Assembly (NCBI GenBank): GCA_963573385.1
Contig: CAUYLG010059294.1
Span: forward strand, 82,869-146,868
Length of the DNA: 64,000 nt
Direction: 5' to 3'
From: Cacajao melanocephalus
Taxonomy: Eukaryota; Chordata; Mammalia; Primates; Pitheciidae
Shown here: in pieces, positions 25,966 to 37,090 of the stretch
Position numbering within the stretch: position 1 is the stretch's first letter
How the letters are laid out: each line of letters starts with the position of its first letter
The notes under the pieces: model-generated
Told to the model about the DNA's origin: nothing
The model's database searches: none
What the model saw: the letters and a program-made list of their open reading frames with translations, nothing else
Position numbers and translations under genes: made by a program

Positions 25966-26835
25966 ATTAACCTGGTAGCAACATTAGAAAAATTGGAGAA
26001 GAGAATGATGGGAGTTATTTAATAGTTTATTATAGTAATCTAGGGAGAAAGCCATGCATATAAATCCTGAACTAAAGAGAAAATAATACACAGAAAAGGG
26101 AAAATATAGAAATATATCTACAAATATATGTTTGGTAGAGATAATAAAATTTTACACATTTTGCCTAAAATGACAGTATCTTTGTGTGTGTAGTTTTTAT
26201 TATCTTTCATTCTATATTTTGTTGTTTGGGGAGAGCTGAAATTTTACAAGATCATAAAACATCAGCTTTGACAATTGTAAGAGTGATTTATCAAGTTCAT
26301 CTATTTTTGGAACAAAATAACACAAATAAAAATCAGTTTCCTTTATAATCTAAGAGTCCATATTACAAACACATGAAGTTTACATGAGGATTTGAACAAA
26401 GGCCCTCATAAATTTTTTGCCAAAAATAAAATAATAAAGTGAGTTATAAGAATTTACCCAGTGTAAATCTTTATCTTTACTTTAACTGTTGAATTAATAA
26501 TAGTTTATATCATATTGCCTATAAATTATATGACATAAGCAGTAGATGTTAAGCAAGTCATTTCTATTTAAACTTAATTATGGGGGAAATAGTGTTATGA
26601 TTACAACAGTTTAATACTCTCTCTACCTACACTTAATAAATTGCCTTGGCTTGCTTTGCATTTGTTGGTATTGTCTATGTTATTTATTTTTCTATAACTA
26701 GTATTGGATGATATTATAATGCCTGTTGAAGGTAAACATTTAAGAGCCGTTAGAAAGTTATTTGTCTTTTAGGAACTGTGACCCCTTTCCCCAGACCTGA
26801 CACTAGGAAATATGCTTCACATTTCTCATTTCTGT
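25966..26835. other. Unassigned AT-rich sequence
   Basis: No gene or repeat recognised after the Alu target duplication. Confidence 0.4.
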
Positions 26836-26900
26836 TGTAGAAATAGAAGTTGCAGAAATTGTAGAAGTTGTAGAAGTTGGAGAAACTGAAGAATTGAAGT
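26836..26900. repeat. Degenerate GAAGTTGTA-type tandem repeat
   Basis: Seven or so imperfect units of 9-12 bases built on GTAGAAGTT (for example ATTGTAGAAGTTGTAGAAG). Purine-biased on plus. It looks like a small decayed minisatellite. Confidence 0.7.
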
Positions 26901-27012
26901 TCTCATCTGTATGCGTATTTATATATGCACTATTGCCATTCTTTTCATGTATATGCCGTATAAACGTACATAGAAAATATTTCCACTAAATTTTGCATGA
27001 TATATTTGCAGG

Positions 27013-27370
27013 AGACACTGTGGGCATGCTTCCAGACACTGTGGGCATCCTTGCATTCTGTATACCACTGTGCATTGCACCTTAGCCAGTGATTGATTAG
27101 TTAGTGCTGCAGTAGGAAAGCCTAGCTCCCTTGCCTTAGGTGGGAAAAATTCTGAGACACAACTTATATTTCCAAGCTCCCCTGTGGGATCCACCTTTAA
27201 TGACCCCATGTGGGACTTCACCTGATATGGTACCCTTCTTAGCTTCTTCTCCTTCCTTGCCCTGCATCCCAAAGTTCCTTGACACCTTTCCTGGGAGCAA
27301 TTGATAATCTCTTGTATGTGAATCCTCTTCTCAGACTCTAATTTTGGTGAACCCAACCTAAGACACTGTA
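27013..27370 (+). mobile_element. Possible solo LTR, ERVL-type, family unassigned
   Basis: The right end reads like an LTR 3' end: TTGCCCTGCATCCC, TTTCCTGGGAGCAATTGATA, GAATCCTCTTCTCAGACTCT, and GAACCCAACCTAAGACA, a terminal pattern shared by several ERVL LTR families. The left edge is uncertain. It contains a 15-base direct repeat (AGACACTGTGGGCAT at 27013 and 27034). The 207-codon opposite-strand frame across it (26919-27542) is not a gene. Confidence 0.55.
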
Positions 27371-27604
27371 ATGTAAAAGACAAACGGGAAGTAGTATAAA
27401 TTTTACTGAAAAGACATTGCCATTTTCTTCCAAAAGACCAAGCCATTGATATGACAATAACAACTAGACCACTGGAGAAATACATCAATAGCCATAGATT
27501 CAATAAAGAGCTTTTAAATGCGCCTTTCCAAAATATTTTCATGCCAAACTTAAAAAAAGAAGAAATTTAATATTATACGATTTATCCTTTCATAACAGAA
27601 CAGC

Positions 27605-27835
27605 TGCCATTTGTTGCATTATTACCTATGATTGTTATTGTTCTTATGTTTTTGCATTTTATGCCATTTAGTCTTCACAACAACACTATGATGGAATCAT
27701 TTTCTATGTTTTTCACACAGTGGAGTGTAGCTCTGAGATCATAGAGTTTAGCAAATAGCTGAACCACGATTTAAACCCAGGTATAATCTGGCATTAAAGC
27801 TAATACTCTTTCTAGTTTATCTGTAGATAAACTAG
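27605..27835 (-). mobile_element. MIR SINE, antisense
   Basis: GCATTTTATGCCATTTAGTC, TTCACAACAACACTATGATG, then AGTTTAGCAAATAGCTGAAC, CGATTTAAACCCAGG and TAATACTCTTTCTAG follow the antisense MIR consensus from the 3' to the 5' end. Confidence 0.7.
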
Positions 27836-28840
27836 ATGGTCTTCTGGTAGAACATCCTGCAACACAGTAGGTGCCTATGTTCATTGACTTCCTGTTGATT
27901 TTCCTCTGACATTGACAGGAAACTATGAGGTAGAATTTATCCAGTGACTTTCACCAAAGAACGTACCCTCTGCAAATACAAACCATACTATTCCAATGAC
28001 TTCAAAGGGTTAAGATAAGTTTTCTCAAATCTTGTATTTTAAGAACTGCAAGATTTATCTGGTTTTAATTATGTCATATAGAGATGCCCGTTAAGGAAGT
28101 CATCAATAACTTGCTCGATCAACAAGTGCAGAAAAAAACAGCAATATACCATTATGCAAGCACCAAGTCTAGACAGGGATATTATACTCAATACCTTACA
28201 GTTCACATATAACTACTTAAATTGTTTAGACAATAACCCTGGCCAACTATTTTTCTGTGGTGGTCATTTCTGGCTTCTGAAAACTGATCAACTTATTACA
28301 TTCCTATTACCACATGCTATCAGGAAGCACATTCAGTTGTAATGTTGTATCATTATCTGTAACAACTGTGAGGAAAATCAAGAATGTCCACGCAAAGGTG
28401 GCACAAGAAGCTAGACTCATTTTGCTCTTTGTGGTCAGACACAACAACCTGTAATTCATTTCAATCTTTGACACTGAAAAGCAGTATAACTCAAATGGAT
28501 GGCATTGTGTGTGGCTGGCCTTACAGAATAAAATACTAGATATCTTCACATCCTGTAAGCTCTTCCTTTAACTCTATGGAAACAAACACTTTTCATCCAT
28601 GGAATAGTTCTACACGTAATGCACTACACTGAATGTTTTCTGTGTGTTTTGCCTTAGTAACTGTTTGGATGATAAGACTCAATTTAAGAATGAATGCTAA
28701 TGAAGTTAAGTGAAGGAAAGGATTTGTTGAAGACAAGAAAGTTGAATGTTTCATCTGCATCTGTTGATTACTTTGGAAGCATCAGAGGTTATTCATTTCC
28801 AACTGTTTGTATAATCATGGAAAGCAATTGGATGCCATTA
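27836..28840. other. Unassigned sequence
   Basis: No gene or repeat recognised. Confidence 0.4.
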
Positions 28841-29289
28841 TGTGTTGAAATCTGTCCACCAAAAAGATGTTGAGGCCTAACTCCCAATACTTATGAATGT
28901 GACCTGATTTGGAAATAGGGTCTTTGCAGATGATCAACGTAAGATAACATCGTTAAACCAGGCCCAAATCCAATATGACTATGTCCTTCTAAAAATGAGA
29001 AATTTGTACACAGAGACAGCCTGTACATGGGGCAATGCCATGAGAGGATGAAGGTAGAGATCACGGTGATGCATCTGTAAGCCAAGGAACACCAAATATT
29101 GCCAGCAAACCCCAGAAGCTAGGAAAGAGACATTGAACAGATTCTCCCACAAAGATCTCTAAAGGAAACAAACCTGCTGAAATCTTGATCTCAGACTTTT
29201 GGCATCCAAAACTGGAAAACAATAAATTTATGTTGTTAAGCTGTCCAGATCTTGGTATTTTGTAATAGCTGCCCTGGGAAACTGATACA
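28841..29289 (+). mobile_element. MLT1-type MaLR LTR, sense
   Basis: Starts TGTGTTGAAATCTGTCCACC. It contains GATGTTGAGGCCTAACTCCC, TTTGGAAATAGGGTCTTTGC, CAGGCCCAAATCCAATATGA, GCCAAGGAACACCAAATATT, CAATAAATTTATGTTGTTAA (poly(A) signal) and a 3' end GGAAACTGATACA. It is near full length (449 bp) and diverged, best matching the MLT1C-like group. No MaLR internal region is adjacent. Confidence 0.85.
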
Positions 29290-29299
29290 GATGTGCAAA

Positions 29300-29745
29300 A
29301 TAAAATTCAATTATTCTAATTCCTGTGTATTCATTAGGATCATGTCAATTGAAAGTGGCAGAAAACCAAGAAGCTTGATGTTTCCAGGGTTCCAAATTAG
29401 TATTCTCCCCATTCTTCAGGCTGCTTTCTTCTGTATTGGCTCCATTCTCAGAAAGGTGCTTCACTGCACATGGCCAGATGGCTTCCAACACTTCCTGCTA
29501 GACATTCCGTCTTTTCAGCAATACCAACTTTTCCTCCCTAATTTTAACCAAAGTTCTAAGATAATGTCTGACTGGTATGTGGTGTTCGGGAGATGACTAA
29601 TCCAAGACGTTCCATCCAGGGGTAAAATCAACATGGCCTGAACCACATGGACTGAAAGAAGGAAGGACATGAATAGTTGCCAGGATAAACATCAGAGTGC
29701 AACTTTCCAGAACCAGGGGAATTGGGAATCAGGAAAAAAAGCAAA
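29300..29745. repeat. Probable ancient interspersed repeat, family unknown
   Basis: Blocks such as GAAAGTGGCAGAAAACC, TCTGTATTGGCTCCATTCTC, GAACCACATGGACTGA and CCAGAACCAGGGG resemble a common mammalian repeat built around 'ggcttcattctcagg...gaaccacatggactga'. I do not recall its name with certainty. Boundaries are approximate. Confidence 0.5.
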
Positions 29746-30164
29746 ACTGAGCAATTGTCCATTACCTTATAACTCACCACTCTACTAGTTTAATATAAAA
29801 CCATAGGAAATTCATCTCTAGTAAAAAGATAACATGTCTGGGTTCAAATTCATTAATTATGTTAATTACCATTTCTTCTGTCTCTACTCACATTATTTCA
29901 CTACTGGACTCTCTTAATTGGTATTTCATCTACATTCTCTTCTCCGTATTAAGTTGTACAAGGTAAATACTGTCAAGCCTGACAGCCCGGAATTGTCATT
30001 AATACTGTTTAGTAGGTCTTCAGCCCAGCATGTAAGGTCTTCTATATTCCTGACCCTACTCACCATCTCAACTTCATTTTCTAATAATACCATATGCAAA
30101 TCGTTCATAGTCTAGTCAAGATGTCCTCATAGTTCATGACACACACTGCAAATCCCTAACTTTC

Positions 30165-30365
30165 TGTGTTCCTACCACTTTGATTGTCAAAACTATCTTT
30201 TCCTCTCTTCATTCTTCCAGCCTTATTCTTACTTCAAGGCCCAGTGTACTTCCCAGCCCTCCCATAAGACTTTTCCTAAGTGCCAATGGAATGGGTGATG
30301 GTCCTCTTTGAAATCTGAACCACTTATTGTCTTTATGCTATTTGATCCTCAACCTATCCAACTAT
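30165..30365 (+). mobile_element. L2 LINE fragment
   Basis: TTCAAGGCCCAGTGTACTTC, CCCATAAGACTTTTCCTAAG and GAACCACTTATTG follow the L2 sense order (CAAGGCCCAG...GAAGCCTTCCCTGA). No coding capacity. Confidence 0.65.
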
Positions 30366-30609
30366 ATATTATTAAGTATGCCTTTATGTCTATATCTTAT
30401 CTCTTCTAGTTTCAAAATTATCTCTTTGCAGACTTATTATATAAACAATTATTACCTCAAAAAACAACAGTTGGCAATAATGATCTCAACAATGGTCATC
30501 AGTTTTTCAACAGAATTGTCTGAAACCTAAAAATATTTGTAAGAAAATGGTAATCTTTTTGTACCACGCTTATGAGCTAAATCTCAGCATCATTATCTCA
30601 GTGTACTAG

Positions 30610-30840
30610 AAAATAATTGATTGAGGTAAATTAGATGGCTTCCCTAAAATTACCCCAATTTTTCAACATAGGGTGGACACTCAAAAGATAGAGCCTAAAT
30701 ACAAACCCAGTTTTTCTGACTTCAAGCTCAGTACTTATTCATTCACTATTTATAAAATATGATTGGGTGTTTAATATGAAGAGTATAAGGATGAAAATAA
30801 AATCAATGCCCTCAAAAAGCTCAAGATGTTTTGCAAGTCA
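30610..30840. mobile_element. MIR/L2-type decayed repeats
   Basis: AATACAAACCCAGTTTTTCTGACTT at 30698-30722 fits the antisense MIR 5' region. After TTCATTCACTATTTATAAAA, the run GGATGAAAATAAAATCAATG and CCCTCAAAAAGCTCAAGATG fits the L2-type 'tactatgtgcc...ggggatacag...ccctcaaggagct' sequence. The two could be separate insertions. Confidence 0.5.
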
Positions 30841-32844
30841 CAAATATATAAGTAAATGCCATAAATATGCTTCCAGCATACCACTTAATTTCTCCAACAT
30901 ATAAAGAGTTTTTATTAATCACAATATGAATTAAATAATACACAGGGAAGTACTATGTATTTTGTCTTCATGTATCACATAACCCTGAGTGTACACTCAA
31001 ATTGAGCGAACATGAAACTACTGGAGAGAGCAAAAGGCTTGGGTAATTCCCAGGCCAAGACTTAAGAGACCTGCCTAGAATACTGAGATGCAATTCATTT
31101 AGCCCATAGCGTGAGATGGATAGTGCTAGGCAAATGTAAATTTGAAGAATTAATTTTTAAAACATTTAATTCAATACTTATTAGCACTTATACTAGAAGC
31201 CTTAGTATATATACATAGAAAGAGAGATTGTACCCTCTACTTCCAGCCAAAATTTTCTACCCTTCTAAGAACTCAGATATAGATTATCAATCTGAAAGAG
31301 CAATTAATTATTTTTCTTGTACAAGTATGGTGTGTTACACAAGCAGGAAGTGCTTAATAGTTGTCATATTTTCCTACCTGCTTGCTGTACTCCAAACATC
31401 CAGCTCAAAAGCAGAGAAAGTGTTCAAAAACAACTTAGGCTTAAAGACTGCTTCCTATAACCAAATTTAATTCTTTTCTTGGCTCGTAGTGTATTTTTCA
31501 GAGTCTACATTGATATAAAGTCTTCATCTCCTAGGCGCTGAAAAAATCAGTAGCTGAATGTTCAAACAGCAGTTAAAGTACTGCAGTTTTGTTGCTGACA
31601 ATAGCACCAGTGTATTCCAGCGAACTATGCCTCATTCTCTGCAAATGAATGAACAGTATATAATTTTTTTTAATTTCCCATTTTAACTAGGGGGGAAATG
31701 CTGTACCAATTCTGCACACATCATCCTCTTCCATTAGCGAAAATCAAGTGAAAGTTATACGCAGGGTTTGTAAGTGAGGGTTGACAAAGCAGCCAGGAGT
31801 GATTAGGGAGTCTGTGCAATTGAGACTGAGAGAATATTAGCTGATCAAATACTGGTTTCCTTCCTTTTGTATCATTCCCACCTTTGTTACTATTCTTTCA
31901 AGATGATCACTAAATTGCCACCAAACCCACTTGAACTTGCCTTATGCGTTTTTTCACTTTATCTACCATATGCATATGAGAAAATCCACAAATCTAGCAA
32001 AATATCTTAAAATAATATATACATGATTTTACTTGGGTATGTGATGATCAAGATGGTGTTGTGTGTGGGTGGGTGTCTGGCTTTTTTCAAGAATATTCTC
32101 TCTTTTAGCTCATCTTTTGAAAATATTACTTCAGCGTGAATTTTAAAATATATATTTTTATTTTACACTTTTATGTTGTGCTTTTCACTAGTTTCATGAG
32201 AAAGGAATTGAAAAAAAAAGCCAGCCCCCCAAAAAGGATAAAGATTGAGAATGCCATAATCCTTCTGCTAATGGATATGCTGTAATCAACAGAAATATAA
32301 TATGGAGGTAATGTTTCTATTTCTTTACATTTATGGAAAGGTTCAAGACAACTGCTTTTTCATTATCAATTTTAAGTTGCAAACAAGCAGATTACAAACC
32401 ATGGGGAGACCATTACTGTCTGAGAGAATTCATGTTTCTCATGTAGGGGTGAAATAAGAACTACGTCCTGAGGTTTTTTGGAAAGAAGCCACTTGTCTTT
32501 CCCAGGGGTCTGGTGGGGTTTCCTGAGCTTTTTACTGGCAACACTCAAGTGTTGTTTATGGGACCATGCCAAGACGCCATGGGATTGAGATACTCTCATT
32601 TGGCTGGCAGACCTGTCTGGCTCTCTCCTTGGTGCTGGCTGCTTCCAAAGAGCTTGCTTCTCTGGGCTTTGTTTTAGCAAGACACACAGAAAAGAGGTTA
32701 CCCTGCAAAGTCCTTGATGGATTTACATCCCCAAACGAGCTTTTGGCTTTGTTATCCCAAACTGACTCAGCCTTATAACACCTAAGTTTTATTTTTTCCT
32801 TAGCACTTAGAAGGCTTTGAAATTCATGCTGTGATTTGGTTTCT
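30841..32844. other. 2 kb unassigned, low repeat content
   Basis: No repeat or gene recognised. The 31480-31860 stretch and the G+C-richer 32480-32790 stretch look less decayed than the surroundings. Overlapping frames on both strands at 32372-32876 (up to 106 codons) show no known motif. Confidence 0.4.
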
Positions 32845-32945
32845 ACTGAGTTTATAAGCCACTTCAGAGCAGACACCTGAAAATTCTCTTATCCCTACAG
32901 TGCCTAGATTGTAATAAGTTCTTGAAAATATGTTTGATGATAGGA
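32845..32945 (+). mobile_element. L2 3'-end fragment
   Basis: GAGTTTATAAGCCACTTCAG, then CTACAGTGCCTAGATTGTAA and GTTCTTGAAAATATGTTTGA follow the L2 3' terminus order (cccagtgcctagcacagtgcc...aataaatgtttgttga). Confidence 0.45.
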
Positions 32946-33124
32946 GTATTTACCTCTCTTCTTCCCTGGAATAGACGCATAGTGTTTTTAGATTATCAGA
33001 TCCTGCCATATCTAGATAATGTTTAAGATCATAGATTTACATATGTGGCCCACAGTTGACAAGTATATTATTTTTATCTTCCTCTTCCTTTTCCAATAAT
33101 TACACAAAACATTCTATTGTCCTG

Positions 33125-33150
33125 TCTCTCTGTCTCCTTCTCTCTTTCTT

Positions 33151-33214
<64 letters not shown>
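33125..33214. repeat. Composite (TC)n(AC)n microsatellite
   Basis: An imperfect TC tract (33125-33190, interrupted by TTTC units) passes directly into a pure AC tract (33191-33214). Frames crossing it (LSLSLSL and HTHTHT on plus, ERERER on minus) are simple-repeat translations, not genes. Confidence 0.95.
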
Positions 33215-33286
33215 AAATGGATACAAGATCACAGTTTCACTCCCAAACACAATCCCATCTTTCACTAGGATCCTAATAGTAGAAGT

Positions 33287-33805
<519 letters not shown>

Positions 33806-34440
33806 CTTTGGGGAATGGTTTAGCGAAAGTGCTAGTTTTCTTAGCAGTCATCAGTTTAGATTGACAAGACATGCAACTTCAACTCATTAAACAAGTGGCA
33901 GTGGTAGCAGAAGCAAGAACCTAACTAGAAAAGCTAAATCCTCTTCTTGATTGAGGGCGTCCAAATCACCAACCTTTACTTCTTTAATGGAAAAGATGCT
34001 GCCCAAGAAACAGCAACTAATTTAACAGAATAAGTGTATTTGGGCTGCAGAGAGCTTTATAAATCCTTACATTTTTGATATAGAACTTGCACAACCTGAA
34101 TTTTATGTAACTTTGCACAATTACTTCTGAAATTTTGTGTTTGGAAAATCTAATGTGAGGATCTAATGTTGGATACATAAGAATAGAAATGAGCCAAAGC
34201 AGGATAATGTTGAAGGAAAAGACAATTATTAGGTGCAATAGCTTGGTTCTGGAATGATGTTTTCTGTTGCTTCGTCTTTGTACTATTTCTTGGTTACCCT
34301 CATAAAAAGCCTGCCAGTGAATAAAATAGGTCATCTGTTGCTCTGTATTTAAAATGACTACAAAAGTGCATAAAGTGGTGGCTAAAAGTGAAGTTCCAGA
34401 GTTGAAGATCACAGCAAATGATACTTTTTTCTTTTCTTTT
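33806..34440. other. Unassigned sequence
   Basis: No repeat or gene recognised. The 152-codon minus frame at 34017-34475 runs into the Alu A-tail and has no family motif. Confidence 0.4.
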
Positions 34441-34749
<309 letters not shown>

Positions 34750-35049
34750 TGAAGCCAACTCTTTGGCAGTGGTAACTTTATCTTACTTGAAGGATCCCCA
34801 AATTATATATATTAATGGGGGATTTTTTAAAACCTGAAACTGTGGAATAAGCTCTAAAGCATGACTTCCAGGGTTATCTAACAACTAACACCTCTTATAA
34901 ATTGGTGAACCTGGCCCAGGAGAGCATGTGTCCAGCATTTGTCCTGGCAAGGATGTCCACTGGACTACTTCAGTTTTACATAAATAAGGGTCAGTCTGGA
35001 AGTAGAAAGTTATGTTTTCAATAAGCTTTGCTTAGAAGTCATCCAGCTA

Positions 35050-35445
35050 GTTACGCTACATTAAAAAAATCCCAAAACTTTGTGACTTAAAGCAACATCA
35101 ATCATTTATTCTGCTCATGAGTCTGCAATTAGAGCAGGACTTGATAAGGTGGCTCATCTCTATGAGCATCAGCTGAAATGGCTTGACTGGGACTGAAGGA
35201 TCCATTTCTAAAATGCACATTGTTGGCAAGCTGCAGCTGGCGGTTAGCTGGGAATTCAGCCAGGGCTGTAGGCTGGGGGTTTTCCTCATAGAGTTGAGAG
35301 CCGAGCTCCAAGAAGAAAGGTTTAGGAGGCTTGGTCAGAAGGTACACGGCTTCTTATGAGCTTGCCCTATCATATTGCATTAGTAACTAGGAAAGTCAGT
35401 AAGACCAGCCCACATTCAAAGGGAGTAGAATTAGGCTCCATCTTT
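35050..35445. mobile_element. Probable ancient LTR/interspersed repeat, unassigned
   Basis: CTTTGTGACTTAAAGCAACA, CATTTATTCTGCTCATGAGT, TGGCTTGACTGGGACTGAAG, GATCCATTTCTAAAATG, GGCAAGCTGCAGCTGGCGGT and GGAGTAGAATTAGGCTCCAT are blocks I recognise from a recurrent mammalian repeat ('tttattttgctcacgattctgcaattt...aattaggctccacctc'). The family name is not recalled reliably. Two minus frames inside are chance. Confidence 0.6.
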
Positions 35446-35512
35446 ATTATCCTGCAGAAGTTATCATGCCCACATCTCTAAGTGAGGCTATTTATGATCT
35501 CTCTATAATATA

Positions 35513-35899
35513 CAGTGATGCATCCTTTATTAACAGGTACATTCTGAGAAATGGATCATTAGGCAATTTTGTCATTGTATAAATATCATAGAGTGTATTT
35601 ACATAAACCTAGATGGTATAGCCTACTACACTTCTAGGCTATATGATGTGGCCTGTTGTTTATAGAATGCAAATCTGTTCATCATGTTATTCTAATAAAT
35701 TTTATAGGCAATTGTAACACAATAGTGAGTATTTGTGTATCTAAACATAGCTATCCAAAGCAAAGGAACAGTAAAAATATGGGATAAAAAGATTTAAAGT
35801 GGTACGCCTGTATAGGACAGCTCCATTATAATTTTATTGGACCACTGTTGTGTATTTGGTCTATCACTAATCAAAGCATTGGTATGCTATATATGACTG
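35513..35899. mobile_element. Non-autonomous DNA transposon with TA duplication
   Basis: Starts CAGTGATGCATCC and ends GTATGCTATATATGACTG, so the ends are inverted CAGT...ACTG. TA lies immediately outside on each side (35511-35512 and 35900-35901), the target duplication of Tc1/mariner/pogo transposons. Interior blocks CATAGAGTGTATTTACATAA, GATGGTATAGCCTACTACAC and GCAATTGTAACACAATAGTG belong to a well-populated human repeat. I cannot fix its name. At 387 bp it has no transposase. Confidence 0.75.
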
Positions 35900-36119
35900 T
35901 ACTTTAATTGTGGTTTTCTTATCTTTCTTTTAGACAAAGTAAATCTTGTTGGATATACCAAAGAGGTGTCATTTTCTGGTTCTTTTGCTGGTCAGTCTTT
36001 TCTTCCTATCGACATTTAGTGATAACATCATCTGCATATTTTCACGTATATAAGAAATTGAAATGGCCCCTGAAGAAACTGGGTCTCTTAATTCATTTTC
36101 TGCACTTTATTTGTAGATT

Positions 36120-36240
36120 ACAGTTCAATTTCCTTAATGAGATTGTGAGCTCCTTGATACCAGAAACAATAACTTGCTTTTCTTTATCTCTGGCACTTAT
36201 CAGAATACATGGCACATCCTAGTGAATGCTATTATTTGAA
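36120..36240 (+). mobile_element. L2 3'-end fragment
   Basis: GAGATTGTGAGCTCCTTGAT, CTTTATCTCTGGCACTTATC and ATACATGGCACATCCTAGTG fit the L2 3' terminus (gactgtgagctccttgagggcag...cctggcacatagtag). Confidence 0.55.
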
Positions 36241-36279
36241 TGTAATGGAACTAAAATGATGTTGTTAAGAAAGATAGGA

Positions 36280-37090
36280 TATCCTGAGACTTTGCTGAAG
36301 TTGCTTATCAGCTTACGGAGATGTTGGGCTGAGACGATGGGGTTTTCTAAATAAACAATCATGTCATCTGCAAACAGAGACAATTTGACTACCTCTCTTC
36401 CTATTTGAATACCCTTTATTTCTTTCTCTTACCTGATTGCCCTGACCGGACATCCAATACTATGTTGAATAGGAGTGGTGAGAGAGGGCATCCTTGTCTT
36501 GTGCCTGTTGTCAAAGGGAATGCTTCCAGTTTTTGCCCATTCAGTATGATATTGGCTATGGGTTTGTCATAAATAGCTCTTATTATTTTGAGATACATTC
36601 CTTCAATATCTAGCTTATTGAGAGTTTTTAGCATGAAGGAGTGTTGAATTTTATTGAAAACCTTTTCTGCATCTATTGAGATAATCGTGGTTTTGTCATT
36701 GGTTCTGTTTATGTGACAGATTACATTTATTGATTTGTGTATGTTCAACCAGCCTTGCATCCCAGGGATGAAGCCAACTTGATCGTGGTGGGTAAGCTTT
36801 ACGATGTGCTGCTGGATTTGGTTTGCCAGAATTTTATTGAGGATTTTTGCATTGATGTTCATCAGGGATATTGGCCTAAAATTTTCCTTTTTGTTGTGTC
36901 TCTGCCAGGTTTTGGTATGAGAAAGATGCTGGCCTCATAAAATTAGTTAGGGAGGAGTCCCTTTTTTTCTATTGTTTGGAATACTTTCAGAAAAAAAATG
37001 GTACCAGCTCTTCTTTGTACCTCTGGTAGAATTTGGCTATGAATTCGTCTGGTCCTGGGCTTTTTTTGGTTCATAGGCTATTAATTACTT
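36280..37090 (-). mobile_element. LINE-1 ORF2 segment, inverted 5' half
   Basis: This is L1 ORF2 reverse-transcriptase sequence read on minus. The frame at 36416-36862 encodes the L1 block ending [19 protein letters not shown] (part of the reverse-transcriptase palm). Further along the same L1 strand, near 36360-36395, is the DNA for the catalytic FADDMI motif, but in a different phase, so the frame is broken around 36416. At 36280 the L1 homology starts with TATCCTGAGACTTTGCTGAA. On the right it stops near 37090 (GCTATTAATTACTT). The next base onward is L1 again but in the opposite orientation and several hundred bases further 3' in L1. This is the structure left by twin priming during one insertion. 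No active enzyme is encoded. Confidence 0.9.

Noticed and set aside
26919..27542. Longest open frame in the window, 207 codons on minus
   Set aside because: It runs antisense through an LTR-like repeat and unassigned DNA, with no domain or codon-bias support. A chance frame of this length is plausible in 64 kb.
36416..36862. 148-codon minus frame with reverse-transcriptase signature
   Set aside because: It is an ORF2 relic within the inverted L1 piece, broken at both ends, not a host gene.
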